Shown: in pieces, positions 6,947 to 16,367 of the stretch
Numbering within the stretch: the stretch's first letter is position 1
How the letters are laid out: every line of letters begins with the position of its first letter
Source: Lentisphaerae bacterium RIFOXYA12_64_32
GTDB lineage: Bacteria > Verrucomicrobiota > Lentisphaeria > Oligosphaerales > YB12-FULL-65-16
NCBI GenBank assembly: GCA_001803235.1
Contig: MHBL01000111.1
Coordinates: 1 to 33,956 of the forward strand
Length of the DNA stretch: 33,956 nucleotides
Direction: 5' to 3'
Made by a program: the position numbers and the translations under genes
The notes under the pieces: generated by a model
Told to the model about the DNA's origin: nothing
Database searches by the model: none
Seen by the model: only the letters and a program-made list of their open reading frames with translations

Positions 6947-9046
6947 ATGAGTATCGAGAACGTCACCATCAATCTGGGGCCAGGCCGAGACATCGTCATT
7001 GAGACCGGAAAACTGGCGCTGCTCGCGGGCGGGTCCGTCACCGTTCGGCAGGGCGAAACCGTCGTCCTGGTTGCCGCCTGCTCGGCCAAGCCCAGACCCG
7101 GACTGGATTTCTTCCCGCTGCAGGTCGACTACCGCGAGAGGTTCTGCGCCAGCGGCATGTTCCCTGGCGGTTACTTCAAGCGCGAAGGCCGTCCCACCGA
7201 GAAAGAGATCCTCACCTCCCGCATGACCGATCGGCCGCTCCGGCCCCTCTTCCCCAAAGGATATATCGAGGATGTCCAGATCATGGCCATGCTGCTGAGC
7301 GCTGACGGCGAAAACGAAGCGGACGTGCTGGCCATTTTCGGCGCTTCCGCGGCCCTGATGGTCTCGGACCTCCCATTCCTCGGCCCCATCGGCGCGCTCC
7401 GCGTCGGCCGGATCGACGGCAGTTTCGTCGCCAATCCCACGCACAGCGAGATGGAAAAGAGTGACTTGGACCTGGTCTACGCCGGCGTGGCGGGCAAGAC
7501 GATCATGATCGAGGGTTGTGCCAACGAGATCAGCGACGAAGTCTTGCGCGACGCCTTCCTGTTCGCCGACGCCGTTGTCACACGTCAGATCGAGGCCCAG
7601 CGCCAGATGGCCGCGCGGGTCAACAAGCCCAAGAAGCCGTACGTTGTGCACCTGCCTTCCGAAGACGTTCTGCGCGCGGTCGAAGAGTACTGCCGCGGCA
7701 AACTGGACGCGGCCTGCTCGATCGTCGACAAGAAACAGCGGCAGGAGGCCCTAAACAGCGTCTCCGCACAGATGGAAGAAGCCCTGAAGCCACGCTTCTG
7801 CCCCACCCCCGAGGCGAAGGCGCCGGACTTCGGCCCTGCCTTCGAGATCGTGACGCAGCAGACCGTGCGCCGCCTCATTCTCGACACCGGGAAACGCATG
7901 GACGGACGCAGCGTCGATCAGATCCGGCCCATCAGCTGCGAAGTCGGCATCCTGCCGCGCACCCACGGCAGCGCGCTGTTCACCCGCGGCGAGACCCAGG
8001 CCTTGGTCACCACCACGCTCGGCGCCGAAGGCGACGCGCAGGAATTCGACGTGATCACCGGCGGCAAAGGCAAGAAACCGTTCTATCTCCACTACAACTT
8101 CCCGAATTTCAGCGTTGGCGAGACCGGTCGGATCAGCGGCCCCGGACGCCGTGAGATCGGGCATGGCGCGCTGGCGGAACGTTCGGTTGCCGGAATGGTT
8201 CCCAAGGACTTCCCCTACACGGTCCGCTGTGTCTCGGATATCCTCGCCTCGAACGGCTCGTCGTCCATGGCCAGCGTCTGCGGCGCCAGCCTGTCGCTGA
8301 TGGATGCGGGTGTGCCGATCGCCCGGGCCGTCTCCGGGATTTCCGTCGGACTGGTCACGGGCGAGAAGGACCGCAAGGTCCTGATGGTCGACATCATCGG
8401 CGCCGAAGACCACTACGGCGACATGGACTTCAAGGTTTCCGGAACGCGCACGGGTATCACCGGGTTCCAGCTTGACCTCAAGATCCCCGGCCTCGATATC
8501 GACACGATGTACAAAGCCATGCAGATGAACCGCGGCGCACGCCTGCAAATCCTCGACATCATGGAGGCAAGCATGCCTCAGGCGCGCCCGGAAATGAGCC
8601 CGCACGCGCCCAAGATCTTCTCGCTGAAGATTAACCCGGAACGGATTGGCGCGCTCATCGGTCCCGGCGGCAAGGTCATCCGCGGTATTACGGACTCCAC
8701 GGGTGCCCAAATTGATGTGAACGACGACGGCACGGTCAACATTTTTGCCGTGAATGGCCCGGCCATGGAGGCCGCCAAGCGTCAGGTCATGGAAGTCACG
8801 GCCGAGCCCGAGATCGGCCAGGTCTACCGTGGCGTGGTCAAGAGCGTCAAGGAGTTCGGGGCCTTTATCGAGATTATTCCGGGGCACGAAGGGTTGCTGC
8901 ACATCTCCGAGATGGCCGACTATCGCGTCAACAAGGTCGAGGACATCTGCAAGCTCGGCGATCAAGTGACCGTCAAGATCATCGACATCGACGAGCGCGG
9001 CCGGGTCCGACTCAGCCGCAAGGCTGCCCTGGCCGAGGTAAAGTGA
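6947..9046 (+). CDS. pnp: Polyribonucleotide nucleotidyltransferase (PNPase)
   Basis: PNPase degrades RNA 3' to 5' by phosphorolysis in a trimeric ring. The 699-residue product has the full layout: a first RNase PH domain (about 10-220, with FFPLQVDYRERF and TDRPLRPLFPKGY), an all-helical linker, and a second catalytic RNase PH domain (about 310-545). The second domain carries SNGSSSMASVCG and the aspartate-rich GAEDHYGDMDFKVSGT, whose aspartates match the active site. A KH domain follows (about 555-615, with IGPGGKVIRGI), then an S1 domain (about 622-695, with EFGAFIEIIPGHEGLLHIS). The ATG at 6947 is chosen because AAGGAAAG precedes it and MSIENV is the expected N-terminus. It lies downstream of rpsO as in many bacteria. 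Nothing looks damaged. Confidence 0.97.
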   Translation: MSIENVTINLGPGRDIVIETGKLALLAGGSVTVRQGETVVLVAACSAKPRPGLDFFPLQVDYRERFCASGMFPGGYFKREGRPTEKEILTSRMTDRPLRPLFPKGYIEDVQIMAMLLSADGENEADVLAIFGASAALMVSDLPFLGPIGALRVGRIDGSFVANPTHSEMEKSDLDLVYAGVAGKTIMIEGCANEISDEVLRDAFLFADAVVTRQIEAQRQMAARVNKPKKPYVVHLPSEDVLRAVEEYCRGKLDAACSIVDKKQRQEALNSVSAQMEEALKPRFCPTPEAKAPDFGPAFEIVTQQTVRRLILDTGKRMDGRSVDQIRPISCEVGILPRTHGSALFTRGETQALVTTTLGAEGDAQEFDVITGGKGKKPFYLHYNFPNFSVGETGRISGPGRREIGHGALAERSVAGMVPKDFPYTVRCVSDILASNGSSSMASVCGASLSLMDAGVPIARAVSGISVGLVTGEKDRKVLMVDIIGAEDHYGDMDFKVSGTRTGITGFQLDLKIPGLDIDTMYKAMQMNRGARLQILDIMEASMPQARPEMSPHAPKIFSLKINPERIGALIGPGGKVIRGITDSTGAQIDVNDDGTVNIFAVNGPAMEAAKRQVMEVTAEPEIGQVYRGVVKSVKEFGAFIEIIPGHEGLLHISEMADYRVNKVEDICKLGDQVTVKIIDIDERGRVRLSRKAALAEVK

Positions 9047-9083
9047 CCCGGAGGGCACGGCTCGGATTTTTTCCATCCGATGC

Positions 9084-9089
9084 TATAGT
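9084..9089 (+). promoter_or_regulatory. Candidate -10 element for rpmE
   Basis: TATAGT at 9084-9089 lies about 50 bp before the rpmE start in the short pnp-rpmE gap. A matching -35 box is not convincing. A T6 run at 9067-9072 just upstream has no strong stem in front of it, so I do not call a pnp terminator. Confidence 0.25.
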
Positions 9090-9139
9090 ATGGGTTTACG
9101 GCAACCCGGATCATCTGGTCTAAGGGACAGAACGGCATC

Positions 9140-9349
9140 ATGAAGAAAGACATCCATCCCAAGTACGTGAGCACCAAGATCTCGTGCGCCTGCGGCGCCG
9201 AGTTCGACGTGATGACCACACGCGAGGCAAAGGTCGGCATCTGCTCCAAGTGCCACCCGTTCTTCACGGGTAAACAGAAGCTGATGGACACCGAAGGGCG
9301 GGTCGACCGCTTCCGACGCCGGTACGGTCTCGAGGCCAAACAGGCCTGA
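9140..9349 (+). CDS. rpmE: 50S ribosomal protein L31, zinc-binding form
   Basis: The 69-residue product is a full-length L31. Cys16, Cys18, Cys35 and Cys38 (ISCACG and GICSKCHPF) form the zinc ribbon, so this is the C+ type rather than the zinc-independent paralogue. Other signatures are MKKDIHPKY at the start and [18 protein letters not shown] near the end. Being zinc-dependent it may be exchanged under zinc shortage in species with a C- copy; none is seen here. It is followed by prfA, a frequent neighbour. Confidence 0.96.
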   Translation: MKKDIHPKYVSTKISCACGAEFDVMTTREAKVGICSKCHPFFTGKQKLMDTEGRVDRFRRRYGLEAKQA

Positions 9350-9363
9350 CGACCTGCGCCTCC

Positions 9364-9427
9364 GCCGGCCTGATGGCCGGCCGTGTCTCCCGTTGCGAAC
9401 TCATGCCGCGCACGCGGCATGAGTTCG
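9364..9427 (+). terminator. Two hairpins between rpmE and prfA, terminator or attenuator-like
   Basis: The first stem GCCGGCC/GGCCGGC (9364-9370 with 9375-9381) has a 4-base loop. The second is a perfect 15-bp stem, CGAACTCATGCCGCG at 9396-9410 against 9413-9427, with only CA between the arms. The following TTCGTTG is not a strong T-run. The structure could end or attenuate rpmE transcription, or tune prfA, whose start is about 50 bp away. Confidence 0.45.
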
Positions 9428-9475
9428 TTGCGTCATCACCCGTACGGCATCCCATCGGTCGAGGGAAGACCCCCG

Positions 9476-10627
9476 GTGCAGTTCGACTCCTATATCCGCA
9501 ATGCCGAGAACCGCCTGAAGGAAACCGAACAGGCCATGGCCTCGTTCAACTTCGGCGCGGGGCGCGACTCCGGCGGCTACGAAAAGCTGAACCGCGAACA
9601 CCGCCGGTTGTCACGGCTCCTGAACTGCTGGAACCGGCTGCAGAAAGCCGAAAAGGAGTTGCGGGACAACCGTGAACTTCTCGCCTCGGAAAGCGACGAG
9701 GAGTTCCTCAAGGTCGTGCAGGCCGAGGTCACCGCACTCGAGGAGTCCGCCAAGAAACTGGAACGCGAGTTGCTTTCCCTGATCGTCCCTCCGCTTCCCA
9801 ACGAGGGCCGTAACATTATCGTTGAAATTCGCCCGGCCGCCGGCGGCGAGGAAGCCGGCCTGTTCGCCGCGGAACTGCACCGCATGTACCTGCACTTCGC
9901 CGAACAGAACGGATGGAAGGTCGAATCCCTCGACCTGTCCCAGTCCGACCTGGGCGGCATTCGCGCCGTGTCGTTCTCACTCCAGGGCGAAGATGTCTAC
10001 CGCTACCTGTGCCACGAGAGCGGCGTACATCGGGTTCAGCGCATTCCGGTCACCGAGGCCGCCGGCCGCATTCACACCTCCACGGTCACCGTGGCCGTGC
10101 TGCCGGAGGCTGAGGAGGTTGATATCCAGGTGAACCCGGCGGAACTGCGCATCGACGTGTTCCGCTCCCAGGGTCCCGGCGGCCAGAGCGTCAACACGAC
10201 AGACTCCGCCGTGCGGATTACGCACTTGCCCACCGGCCTGGTGGTCGCCAGTCAGCAGGAGAAATCCCAGCACCGCAACCGCGAGATCGCCATGCGACTG
10301 CTGCGCTCGCGCCTGCTGGAGCGGAAGCAGGCCGAGGAGGATGCGAAAAACGCCGCCGAGCGCCGGCAACAGGTCGGAACCGGAGAGCGCAGCGAGAAAA
10401 TCCGGACCTACAACTTCCCTCAGAACCGGGTCACCGATCACCGGTACGGCATCACGGTTCACGACCTGGCACAGATCCTCGAAGGTCGCCTCGATGACCT
10501 GCTGTCGCAGATCGTGGCCATCGAACTCGACCGCCGCCTCCAGACCGAGCTGAAAATCGAACCCGCCCCGCGACCTCAGGCGGCGCCAACTCCTGCCGAT
10601 GACGCCGACGCGTTACAAACGCTCTAA
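9476..10627 (+). CDS. prfA: Peptide chain release factor 1
   Basis: RF1 reads UAA and UAG and triggers peptide release. The 383-residue product has the stop-reading tripeptide PVT (191-193, in RIPVTEAAGRIHTS), typical of RF1 rather than the SPF of RF2, and the universal GGQ (235-237, in SQGPGGQSVNTTDSA). The N-terminal helical domain is slightly divergent. I choose the GTG at 9476, preceded by GAGGGAAG, because the product then begins at the expected helix. An upstream in-frame start at 9383 adds 31 residues that cross a hairpin. Residues after about 360 form a Pro/Ala tail. The methylase gene prmC, often next to prfA, is not adjacent. Confidence 0.95.
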   Translation: MQFDSYIRNAENRLKETEQAMASFNFGAGRDSGGYEKLNREHRRLSRLLNCWNRLQKAEKELRDNRELLASESDEEFLKVVQAEVTALEESAKKLERELLSLIVPPLPNEGRNIIVEIRPAAGGEEAGLFAAELHRMYLHFAEQNGWKVESLDLSQSDLGGIRAVSFSLQGEDVYRYLCHESGVHRVQRIPVTEAAGRIHTSTVTVAVLPEAEEVDIQVNPAELRIDVFRSQGPGGQSVNTTDSAVRITHLPTGLVVASQQEKSQHRNREIAMRLLRSRLLERKQAEEDAKNAAERRQQVGTGERSEKIRTYNFPQNRVTDHRYGITVHDLAQILEGRLDDLLSQIVAIELDRRLQTELKIEPAPRPQAAPTPADDADALQTL

Positions 10628-10692
10628 ACCATCACCTGAGCACAGATTGAAAACATAACCTACTCATAGCCAATGTACAAGCTCACGCAGAC

Positions 10693-10722
10693 CCCGCTCA
10701 GGCGTCCTCTGGTGTGAGGGGG
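10693..10722. terminator. Weak bidirectional stem between convergent genes
   Basis: CCCGCTCA (10693-10700) pairs with TGAGGGGG (10715-10722) with one mismatch, between the end of prfA and the end of the minus-strand lipoprotein gene. No T-run follows on either strand. Low confidence. Confidence 0.2.
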
Positions 10723-10762
10723 CTGAAGCGAAGGAACAACGCCCGCATCGTCGCTATGGCAA

Positions 10763-11245
10763 TCATTCCCGTTGGGGATGCCTGACAAAACGAAGGCTCC
10801 CCCCGAAACCCAAATCGATCGTCCTAATTCGGGCGAAATCATCCTCCTCGCCACAGAAGACAAACGTGACCTTCGTCAAGTCCTTGCCCCTGCACAGGCG
10901 CAGTGCGTCAATTGCGACCTGGGCCGTCTTGCGACTGCAGGGGCCGAATAGCGCGAGCGTCTTCTCCCGCCCCTCAAGCTTCGCGAGATACTGCGCAACC
11001 TGCTTTGCCATCTTCGAGGGGCCGGACGTCTTGCAGAACCGGATGAACCAAGCGTCAACGTCTGGACCATGACTTCCTATCTCGATGGCGATCATCTCGG
11101 TAGCGTTCCCGGCTTCCTGACGGGCGGAATCGAGAATACGGTCCCTGACGGATGGTTCAAGCTCAATCGCCGGTTGCCGCGGCGCGGTGCATCCGGTCAG
11201 CATCCACCCCGCAACTGCCCCTGTGAGGATGGTTCTCAGTCTCAT
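10763..11245 (-). CDS. Lipoprotein of unknown function, 160 aa
   Basis: The ATG at 11245 follows AAAGGAG on the minus strand and gives MRLRTILTGAVAGWMLTGC, a good lipoprotein signal with lipobox LTG-C at residue 19. A longer in-frame start at 11497 adds 84 residues of spacer-like sequence and is rejected. The mature part is a small mixed alpha/beta domain of about 140 residues with four or five cysteines and the segments AIEIGSHGPDVDAWFIRF and VTFVFCGEEDDF. I do not recognise a family. It is the last of four minus-strand lipoprotein genes downstream of the Rhs cassettes, so an immunity-like or envelope role is possible by context only. Confidence 0.65.
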   Translation of the reverse strand: MRLRTILTGAVAGWMLTGCTAPRQPAIELEPSVRDRILDSARQEAGNATEMIAIEIGSHGPDVDAWFIRFCKTSGPSKMAKQVAQYLAKLEGREKTLALFGPCSRKTAQVAIDALRLCRGKDLTKVTFVFCGEEDDFARIRTIDLGFGGSLRFVRHPQRE

Positions 11246-11438
11246 GCGGCTCTCCTTTGTGTCGCCCGCCCCTCGCCTCGGGTTCCGATTCTGTCCCGGG
11301 AAGGCGTTGGCCGTGCGAGATCCGGTGCTGGCGATTCGTCCACAATTCCGGCACCCAGCCGGACCGGTTGCATGATGCAAAGCCCCGGCAGCAAGGGGGC
11401 GGGTTGAGGACCGCCGCTGCGGTGACTCACGGCGTCCT

Positions 11439-12566
11439 TCAATCTCCTGCCGATGCACACATGCCTGCCACACGTAGCGTAGCGTCGGGCGGAACACTGT
11501 CGGCCTCGCCTTTCCTATCAGCCTGGACGCGGAGTGGTCGTTCCCCGCCTGGTGCAGTGCCCGTGGTGGCCGTCCGAAGCCGGCTCCGCCAGAAGTCCAG
11601 TCCTTCCTGGGTGGGTCTTGTGCGCGCGGTGTTTACCGTGTACCGCAGGGAAACGACGACCGGCCCGGCAATGTCACACCGCGCGATCTCGTGCTGGGGC
11701 GGCCAAGTTGGACAGCCTTGGTGGGACCATTCATACAGAGCGTGCCCCGGCCCGCGCTCGATCACCGACCAGCGGAAGTCGCGCGCCCGGTACGAGAGTC
11801 GCGCCCGCGTTTCCGAGAGCAGCAGATCCAGTGCATCCTCGGAGGCATTCCCAACCGCCGGCAACGCCGCCACGCCTGATGTGACCAGTTCACTCCAGGA
11901 TTCCACGGATTCGCCATCGAGCACATACTCGATCAAGGGCCCTTCACCCCCAACCGAGTCGTAGCCCCTGATCCAGGTGCGCCCGTCGAATTCGAACCGC
12001 CAGGGCTCAACGACCGTGGCAGTGAGCCTGGCCGCCGCCGCGGGCGGGAGGTGACGGCGCAGGTCCGCGACGCGGAACTTGCTGTCCCAGGGAACCGACA
12101 CCGGTTGGTAGACGCGATCGCGGCTGCCCGCTTCGGTCTCGATTTCGATCTGGAACAACTCAGTCGTGGTTTCCATTCGAGACGACCAGGGGAAGTTCTC
12201 TTCCGTGAGACGGCGGGGAGAGGACAGGCCTTGCCAAAGGCCATTCTTGACCTCCGGCGCAATCACGCTGAAAAACAGACTGCGCTTCCCGGGCTCGATC
12301 CTGTAAACGCCTATCCGCGAGATACACGGGTGGCTGGTCCGCAGCTCAAAGCGATAACGGCCGCGCAAGGTGTCCGTGAGTAGGATGTCGAACGACGCTT
12401 CCTCCACCTCGATGGTGTCCGTCCGGCTGCTGGCGGGCCGGCCGTGCCGGAATTCGTGCCGCATGCTCGTGCCATCGTCGAGCGTGAACTCCCGGTAACT
12501 TGTGGCGCAACCCGTCGTGAAGACCAAAAGCAACATTGCCGCCGAAAACGTGGTCGGCTGTGCCAT
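11439..12566 (-). CDS. Lipoprotein of unknown function, 375 aa
   Basis: From the ATG at 12566 the product begins MAQPTTFSAAMLLLVFTTGC, with lipobox TTG-C at residue 20. Upstream in-frame starts at 12614 and 12665 would bury the signal peptide, though the ribosome binding site before 12566 is weak. The mature protein is beta-rich, with segments such as DILLTDTLRGRYRFEL, VIEPWRFEFDGR-like strands and HALYEWSHQGCP near residue 310. No known domain was recognised. It begins 103 bp after the orphan-cassette lipoprotein gene on the same strand and may share its transcript. Its function is unknown; membership in an effector/immunity island is inferred from position. Confidence 0.65.
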   Translation of the reverse strand: MAQPTTFSAAMLLLVFTTGCATSYREFTLDDGTSMRHEFRHGRPASSRTDTIEVEEASFDILLTDTLRGRYRFELRTSHPCISRIGVYRIEPGKRSLFFSVIAPEVKNGLWQGLSSPRRLTEENFPWSSRMETTTELFQIEIETEAGSRDRVYQPVSVPWDSKFRVADLRRHLPPAAAARLTATVVEPWRFEFDGRTWIRGYDSVGGEGPLIEYVLDGESVESWSELVTSGVAALPAVGNASEDALDLLLSETRARLSYRARDFRWSVIERGPGHALYEWSHQGCPTWPPQHEIARCDIAGPVVVSLRYTVNTARTRPTQEGLDFWRSRLRTATTGTAPGGERPLRVQADRKGEADSVPPDATLRVAGMCASAGD

Positions 12567-12669
12567 GGGAAACGTTCTTTCACTGGCCGGAAGTCCAACA
12601 GAGCCCAAACGCATGACTCTGCGATTCTCGACTGCGAGTGCTGTGGTCGGGGTCTGGCGGTTCATCGTG

Positions 12670-13284
12670 CTACTTCGTCCCGCTCTCGATCTCGGTTATC
12701 CGAATGCCGCGAACGATGTCCTCGAATATGCCGCGCCGCGAACGAACCCACTCGGGAACGGGGTTGGGACGGTGGTACTCGGCTATCACCTCGAAGAAAC
12801 GGTCGCCAAAGAGCGGAAGCCGGCAAAACTCTCTTTCGAGAATTCCTTTCCCTGGGTCGGTGAAGTGCCTGACGCGGATGCATGGTCTGCCACCTAGAGT
12901 GGCTCGTTCAACCTCGGAGTGGCTCTTTAGGACTTTGCGTAGATCGCGCACCAGCGATTCTGCGTCCATGCCTTTCTCGTCCGGGATCTGGCTGATCACG
13001 ATGCGTACGTCGAACTCCGGAACACCATCCGGCGCGATGTCGTATGGCTGATAGCAAAGTTCTACCGCCGGAGTGGGGAAGTCTCTTGGAGGGATTGGCA
13101 CAAGCCGGCAAGGTTTCTTCTCCCCGGGCCAGACCGGTATTTTGAACTGGACCAGGTACTTATCGTATCGGGACTCGAAGCTCGGCCAGGTCTCGACGGG
13201 GCCGATGGGTGTGTTGAGGTATGCGCAGGACGCGAACATCGGCACTGCAGCCACAACGGCAAGGGTCAGACAATGCGACTTCAT
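12670..13284 (-). CDS. Lipoprotein, candidate immunity protein of the orphan Rhs tip (copy 2)
   Basis: The 204-residue product starts at the ATG at 13284 behind a near-perfect AAGGAGGA site. MKSHCLTLAVVAAVPMFASC is a lipoprotein signal with lipobox FAS-C. Residue +2 is Ala, not Asp, so outer-membrane anchoring would be expected by the enteric rule. It is the same length as the lipoprotein at 16368-16982 and plainly its paralogue. The mature N-terminus (NTPIGPVETWPSFESRYDKY) is identical, while the C-terminal half differs at many sites. It starts 25 bp after the stop of the orphan hydrolase tip, the spacing expected of a toxin-immunity pair. Immunity proteins of secreted lipases are often lipoproteins, so I infer neutralisation of the adjacent tip outside the cytoplasm. 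An accessory role is an alternative. Confidence 0.7.
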   Translation of the reverse strand: MKSHCLTLAVVAAVPMFASCAYLNTPIGPVETWPSFESRYDKYLVQFKIPVWPGEKKPCRLVPIPPRDFPTPAVELCYQPYDIAPDGVPEFDVRIVISQIPDEKGMDAESLVRDLRKVLKSHSEVERATLGGRPCIRVRHFTDPGKGILEREFCRLPLFGDRFFEVIAEYHRPNPVPEWVRSRRGIFEDIVRGIRITEIESGTK

Positions 13285-13309
13285 GGTCGGCGATCCTCCT
13301 TTTCGGCGA

Positions 13310-14203
13310 TCAGTACAACGGGTAGGTGAACAATCGCCACCATGGTTCCGGCTTGGGCATCGGCGTCACGTAGGTGTGGTGGCTCCGGTACGATGGGAAG
13401 ATATGCGGATGGTTGAAGTTCGGGTTGTTCGGGTCCATCTGCACATCCCTTGCGGAGGTGATGCCGAGGCTTGGGGCCCACAGCAGGGATCTGGCAATCC
13501 ACAGCGGGTTCACGGAGTTCAGCCCGAGTACGATCCCGACCGCGTCGCGCGAAGAGTTCTTCATGCCCTGCCACTGGCCGCCGACCAGGGCGTTGGACAG
13601 CCGGGCCATGTAGTAGTTCGAGGCGCTGCCGTGGTACTCAGGTTTCAGGTTGCTCCATCGGTGCTGACCATAGTCCAAGGCCAGGAGCCGCAGGGCGGAA
13701 GTGCCCATGACCGCGCCCTGACTGTGGACCACAAAATGGGTCGGGATGTTCCGTTCGGCACGGTAACTCAGGATTTCGGCGACCTGCTTCGAGACGTTCG
13801 ACGGCCCGAAGAACTTCTCCAGAGCGGTCGAGAACGTGTCCACGATCAACCCGTTTGTGTCATTGTGGATGACGATGACAGCATAGGTTTCACCAAATCG
13901 CGTGTGCCTCGTGGCGAGCAGTTCCGACCGGTCGAGCGGATTGCTCTGGCCGTTGAGCCAGACTTCGGTGACACCTTCGCAACGCGGGTCGGCCAGGATT
14001 GTCGAGAGGTCGCCTTCTGCACCGCCAAGCCGGACCTTGCTGACTTCTCCTGATTTGGGGTCCAGCGTCTCCAGGTACACGCCGCCGATGTTCTCGCCGC
14101 GGAAGACCTTGTACGTCTGCTCCGCTGCGGCGCCGATGGTGTACGGGAGCGTGACGATGTCTTTGGCGAGTCCGAAAGCCGCTTCTCCGGCCTTGCGCGC
14201 CAT
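13310..14203 (-). other. Hydrolase-type C-terminal tip of the orphan copy
   Basis: These 297 codons after DPDGL are about 84% identical by eye to the tip of the main gene and have no net insertion or deletion. A run of about 110 residues around the Ser nucleophile (codon 13721-13723, VVHSQGA) is identical. Changes cluster in the first 120 residues, for example ETLDPKSGEVSKVRL here against LTKDARGNVVETPL there. Confidence 0.75.
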
Positions 14204-14903
14204 CAGTCCATCCGGGTCGGTGAAGAGCACGGGGTTGTTGTGGACGTAGGCGTAGAGGTTGGCGCCGTCGACGTAGCCGGCGGGATCACGTTGGAGGAAG
14301 CGGCCGAGGTCGGGCGAGTACATGCGGTTCCTGTAGTACCAAAGGCCAGTTTCCGCGTCCCATCGCTGGCCCGTGAAGCCGAACCGGTTGCCGTATGCGG
14401 AGTTCGCACGGACGGTGCCGGAAGCGTCGAACACGGTCATCTGGCCGAACGCGGTGTAGGTGTAGGACTCGACCATGGCGCCCGCGGAGTTCGCAAGGGC
14501 GATGACGCTGCCCTGGCGGTCGGTGAGGTGGTAGTAGCGCGCCGAGCCGGTGTCCATCAGCAGTGGCGCGTCGCCGGCGGAGACGTAGACGCGGGTCAGG
14601 CTGGCGCCTTCGTACTCTTCGATGACCTGGGCGCCGGAGTAGATGTAGTGCGTGGTTGCCGTGCCGACGGTCTTGGTGACGCGGCGGTTGAGAGCGTCGT
14701 GGGTGTACGACACCGCGGTGGCGGGGAGCGGGCCGCCGGCGGTGATGTCGACGTGCGTCAGGCGGTTGGCCCAGTCGTACTCGTAGGTCGTCCATGGGTC
14801 GGGGCGACGGAGGTTGCCGTTGGCGTCGTGGACCGCCGCATACCCGGCGATGTACGCGTACTCGTTGTCGGCGTTCGGGGTGTAGGCGGTGGTTGTGCCC
14901 GGA

Positions 14904-14923
14904 CCGCCTGAAGGCGGGACTAC
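14904..14923. repeat. Short palindromic repeat inside the orphan Rhs frame
   Basis: CCGCCT-GA-AGGCGG followed by GACTAC forms a perfect 6-bp stem. It encodes part of VPPSGGPG, which the otherwise alignable main gene lacks. I recognise CCGCCTGAAGGCGG-GACTAC as a form of short repeat scattered through many bacterial genomes. Confidence 0.55.
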
Positions 14924-16367
14924 GAGCCGGGAGGTCCAGTTGCCGTTCAGGTCGTAGGTGAAGGTGCGGTCGCTGGTCACGGCGGGCGGGTAGGACGGGA
15001 CCGGGGTGGCATCCTCGACCTTGAGGCGGCTGAGACTGTCGTAGCTGAAGCTCTTGGCGATGGGACTGGCGCGAGACTTCCTGGCCGTTGGCGTTGAGTG
15101 TCCGCGTCATGGTCACACCGTTGCCGAGTGTCGCGCCCGTGAGGCGCGATGCGGCGTCGTAATCGAAGACAGCCGCCGAGGACGTCGGCGCTCCGTAGGG
15201 CGTGTAGTCCACGCCTGAGACCGTGCCCCTCACGTTGTACGCGAACTCCACGGCCGCGCCGCCGGGATAATCCAACCCCGTGAGCTGCGAGCGGCGGTCG
15301 TAGGTTCGCGTGACAGCATAGCCGTCCTGGGTTTCGGTGGCAAGCCGGCTCAGGGAATCGTATTCGAACCCGACGGTGTGCGTGGCAGCGCCGGCCTCGC
15401 CGTTGCGGTCGGCGGCGCTGGTCATGCGCGAGAGTGCGTCATAGGTGAACTCCTGCTCGATGGCGTAGCCTGAGCCGGTGTTGACCTCGACCAGGGTCAG
15501 GCGGTTCAGGTTGTCGTAGGTGCGGCGCACGAGCGTGCCGTCGCGCTTGGTGGTGAGGACGAGGTTGCCGTTGGCGTCGTAAGCGTAGAGTTCCTTCGTG
15601 CCGTCCGCGTCTTCGGCCACGACCTTGCGGCCGGCGCCGTCGTACTCGAATGCCACCGCGTTGTGGCGCGGGTCGGTGATGGACTGGACTTGGCCGCCGG
15701 GCGTGTAGGCATAGGTGGTCGTGGCCTCGTCCGCGGTGCCTTCGGCCTCGGTGACGGTCTCGATCTGGCCGAACGCGGTGTACGTGTAGCGGGTGACAAT
15801 ACTCGGGCCAATGGCGGCCGGATCGGGTCGGATCTTGGTGAGCACGCGGCCCATACTGTCGTAGGTGAACTGCGTTTCGTTGCCCATGGCGTCGATGGTC
15901 TTGGTGACGCGGTTGGTCGCGTCGTACTCGCTGGAGGCCAGGTTGTTCAGCGGGTCGATGATGTTGACTAGGTTGCCGGTCTCGTCGTAGTCGAACAGGG
16001 TGGCGTTGCCTTCGGCATCGGCGGTGGCGATCTTGCGGTTAGCGGCGTCGTAGTAGACCGAGGACACGTTGCCTTCGGCGTCCGTGGTGCTGGTGAGGTT
16101 GCCGTTCGCGTCGTACCCGAACCCTTGCGTAACGGCGCCGGTCTCCTGGCCGTTGTCATCGAGCAGGACGCGCGTGGTGGCGATGCGTTCGCCGCGCAGA
16201 TTGTAGCGGTGGCGCGTCTCGGCGAGGCGCAGGCCGGTGGAGTCCTTGACCCGGACTGCGGTCACGTTGCCGACCTCATCGTAGACGTACTCAGTGCGTC
16301 TGCCGTTTGGTGCGACCTCGGCCTTCTTGCTCTTGAGTTCGTCGTACACGAACGTGGTAGTGCAGTC

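Larger units (their letters stand above)
13310..16367 (-). pseudogene. Orphan Rhs fragment with intact alpha/beta-hydrolase tip, frameshifted
   Basis: This is a 5'-truncated second copy of the 3' end of the giant Rhs-like gene. It begins in the middle of a YD repeat directly after the stop of the upstream lipoprotein gene, with no signal peptide and only a GTG (16349) as possible start. YD repeats (DYDETGNL, TYDSMGRV and others) run in one frame from 16367 to about 15070. There, relative to the intact gene, about 130 bp are missing and the frame shifts. The second frame stays open from about 15066 to 13310 and holds more YD repeats, the core RFLQRDPAGYVDGANLYAY, DPDGL (about 14204-14218) and a 297-residue tip. 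The tip keeps the VVHSQGAVMG nucleophile motif. A palindrome-derived VPPSGGPG insertion lies near 14904. The long frame cannot give one protein unless frameshifting occurs, but the tip is undamaged and could be recombined into the main gene. Confidence 0.8.

Noticed and set aside
15060..15090. Programmed ribosomal frameshift in the orphan Rhs
   Set aside because: There is no slippery heptamer, and alignment with the main copy shows a deletion of about 130 bp, which explains the shift.
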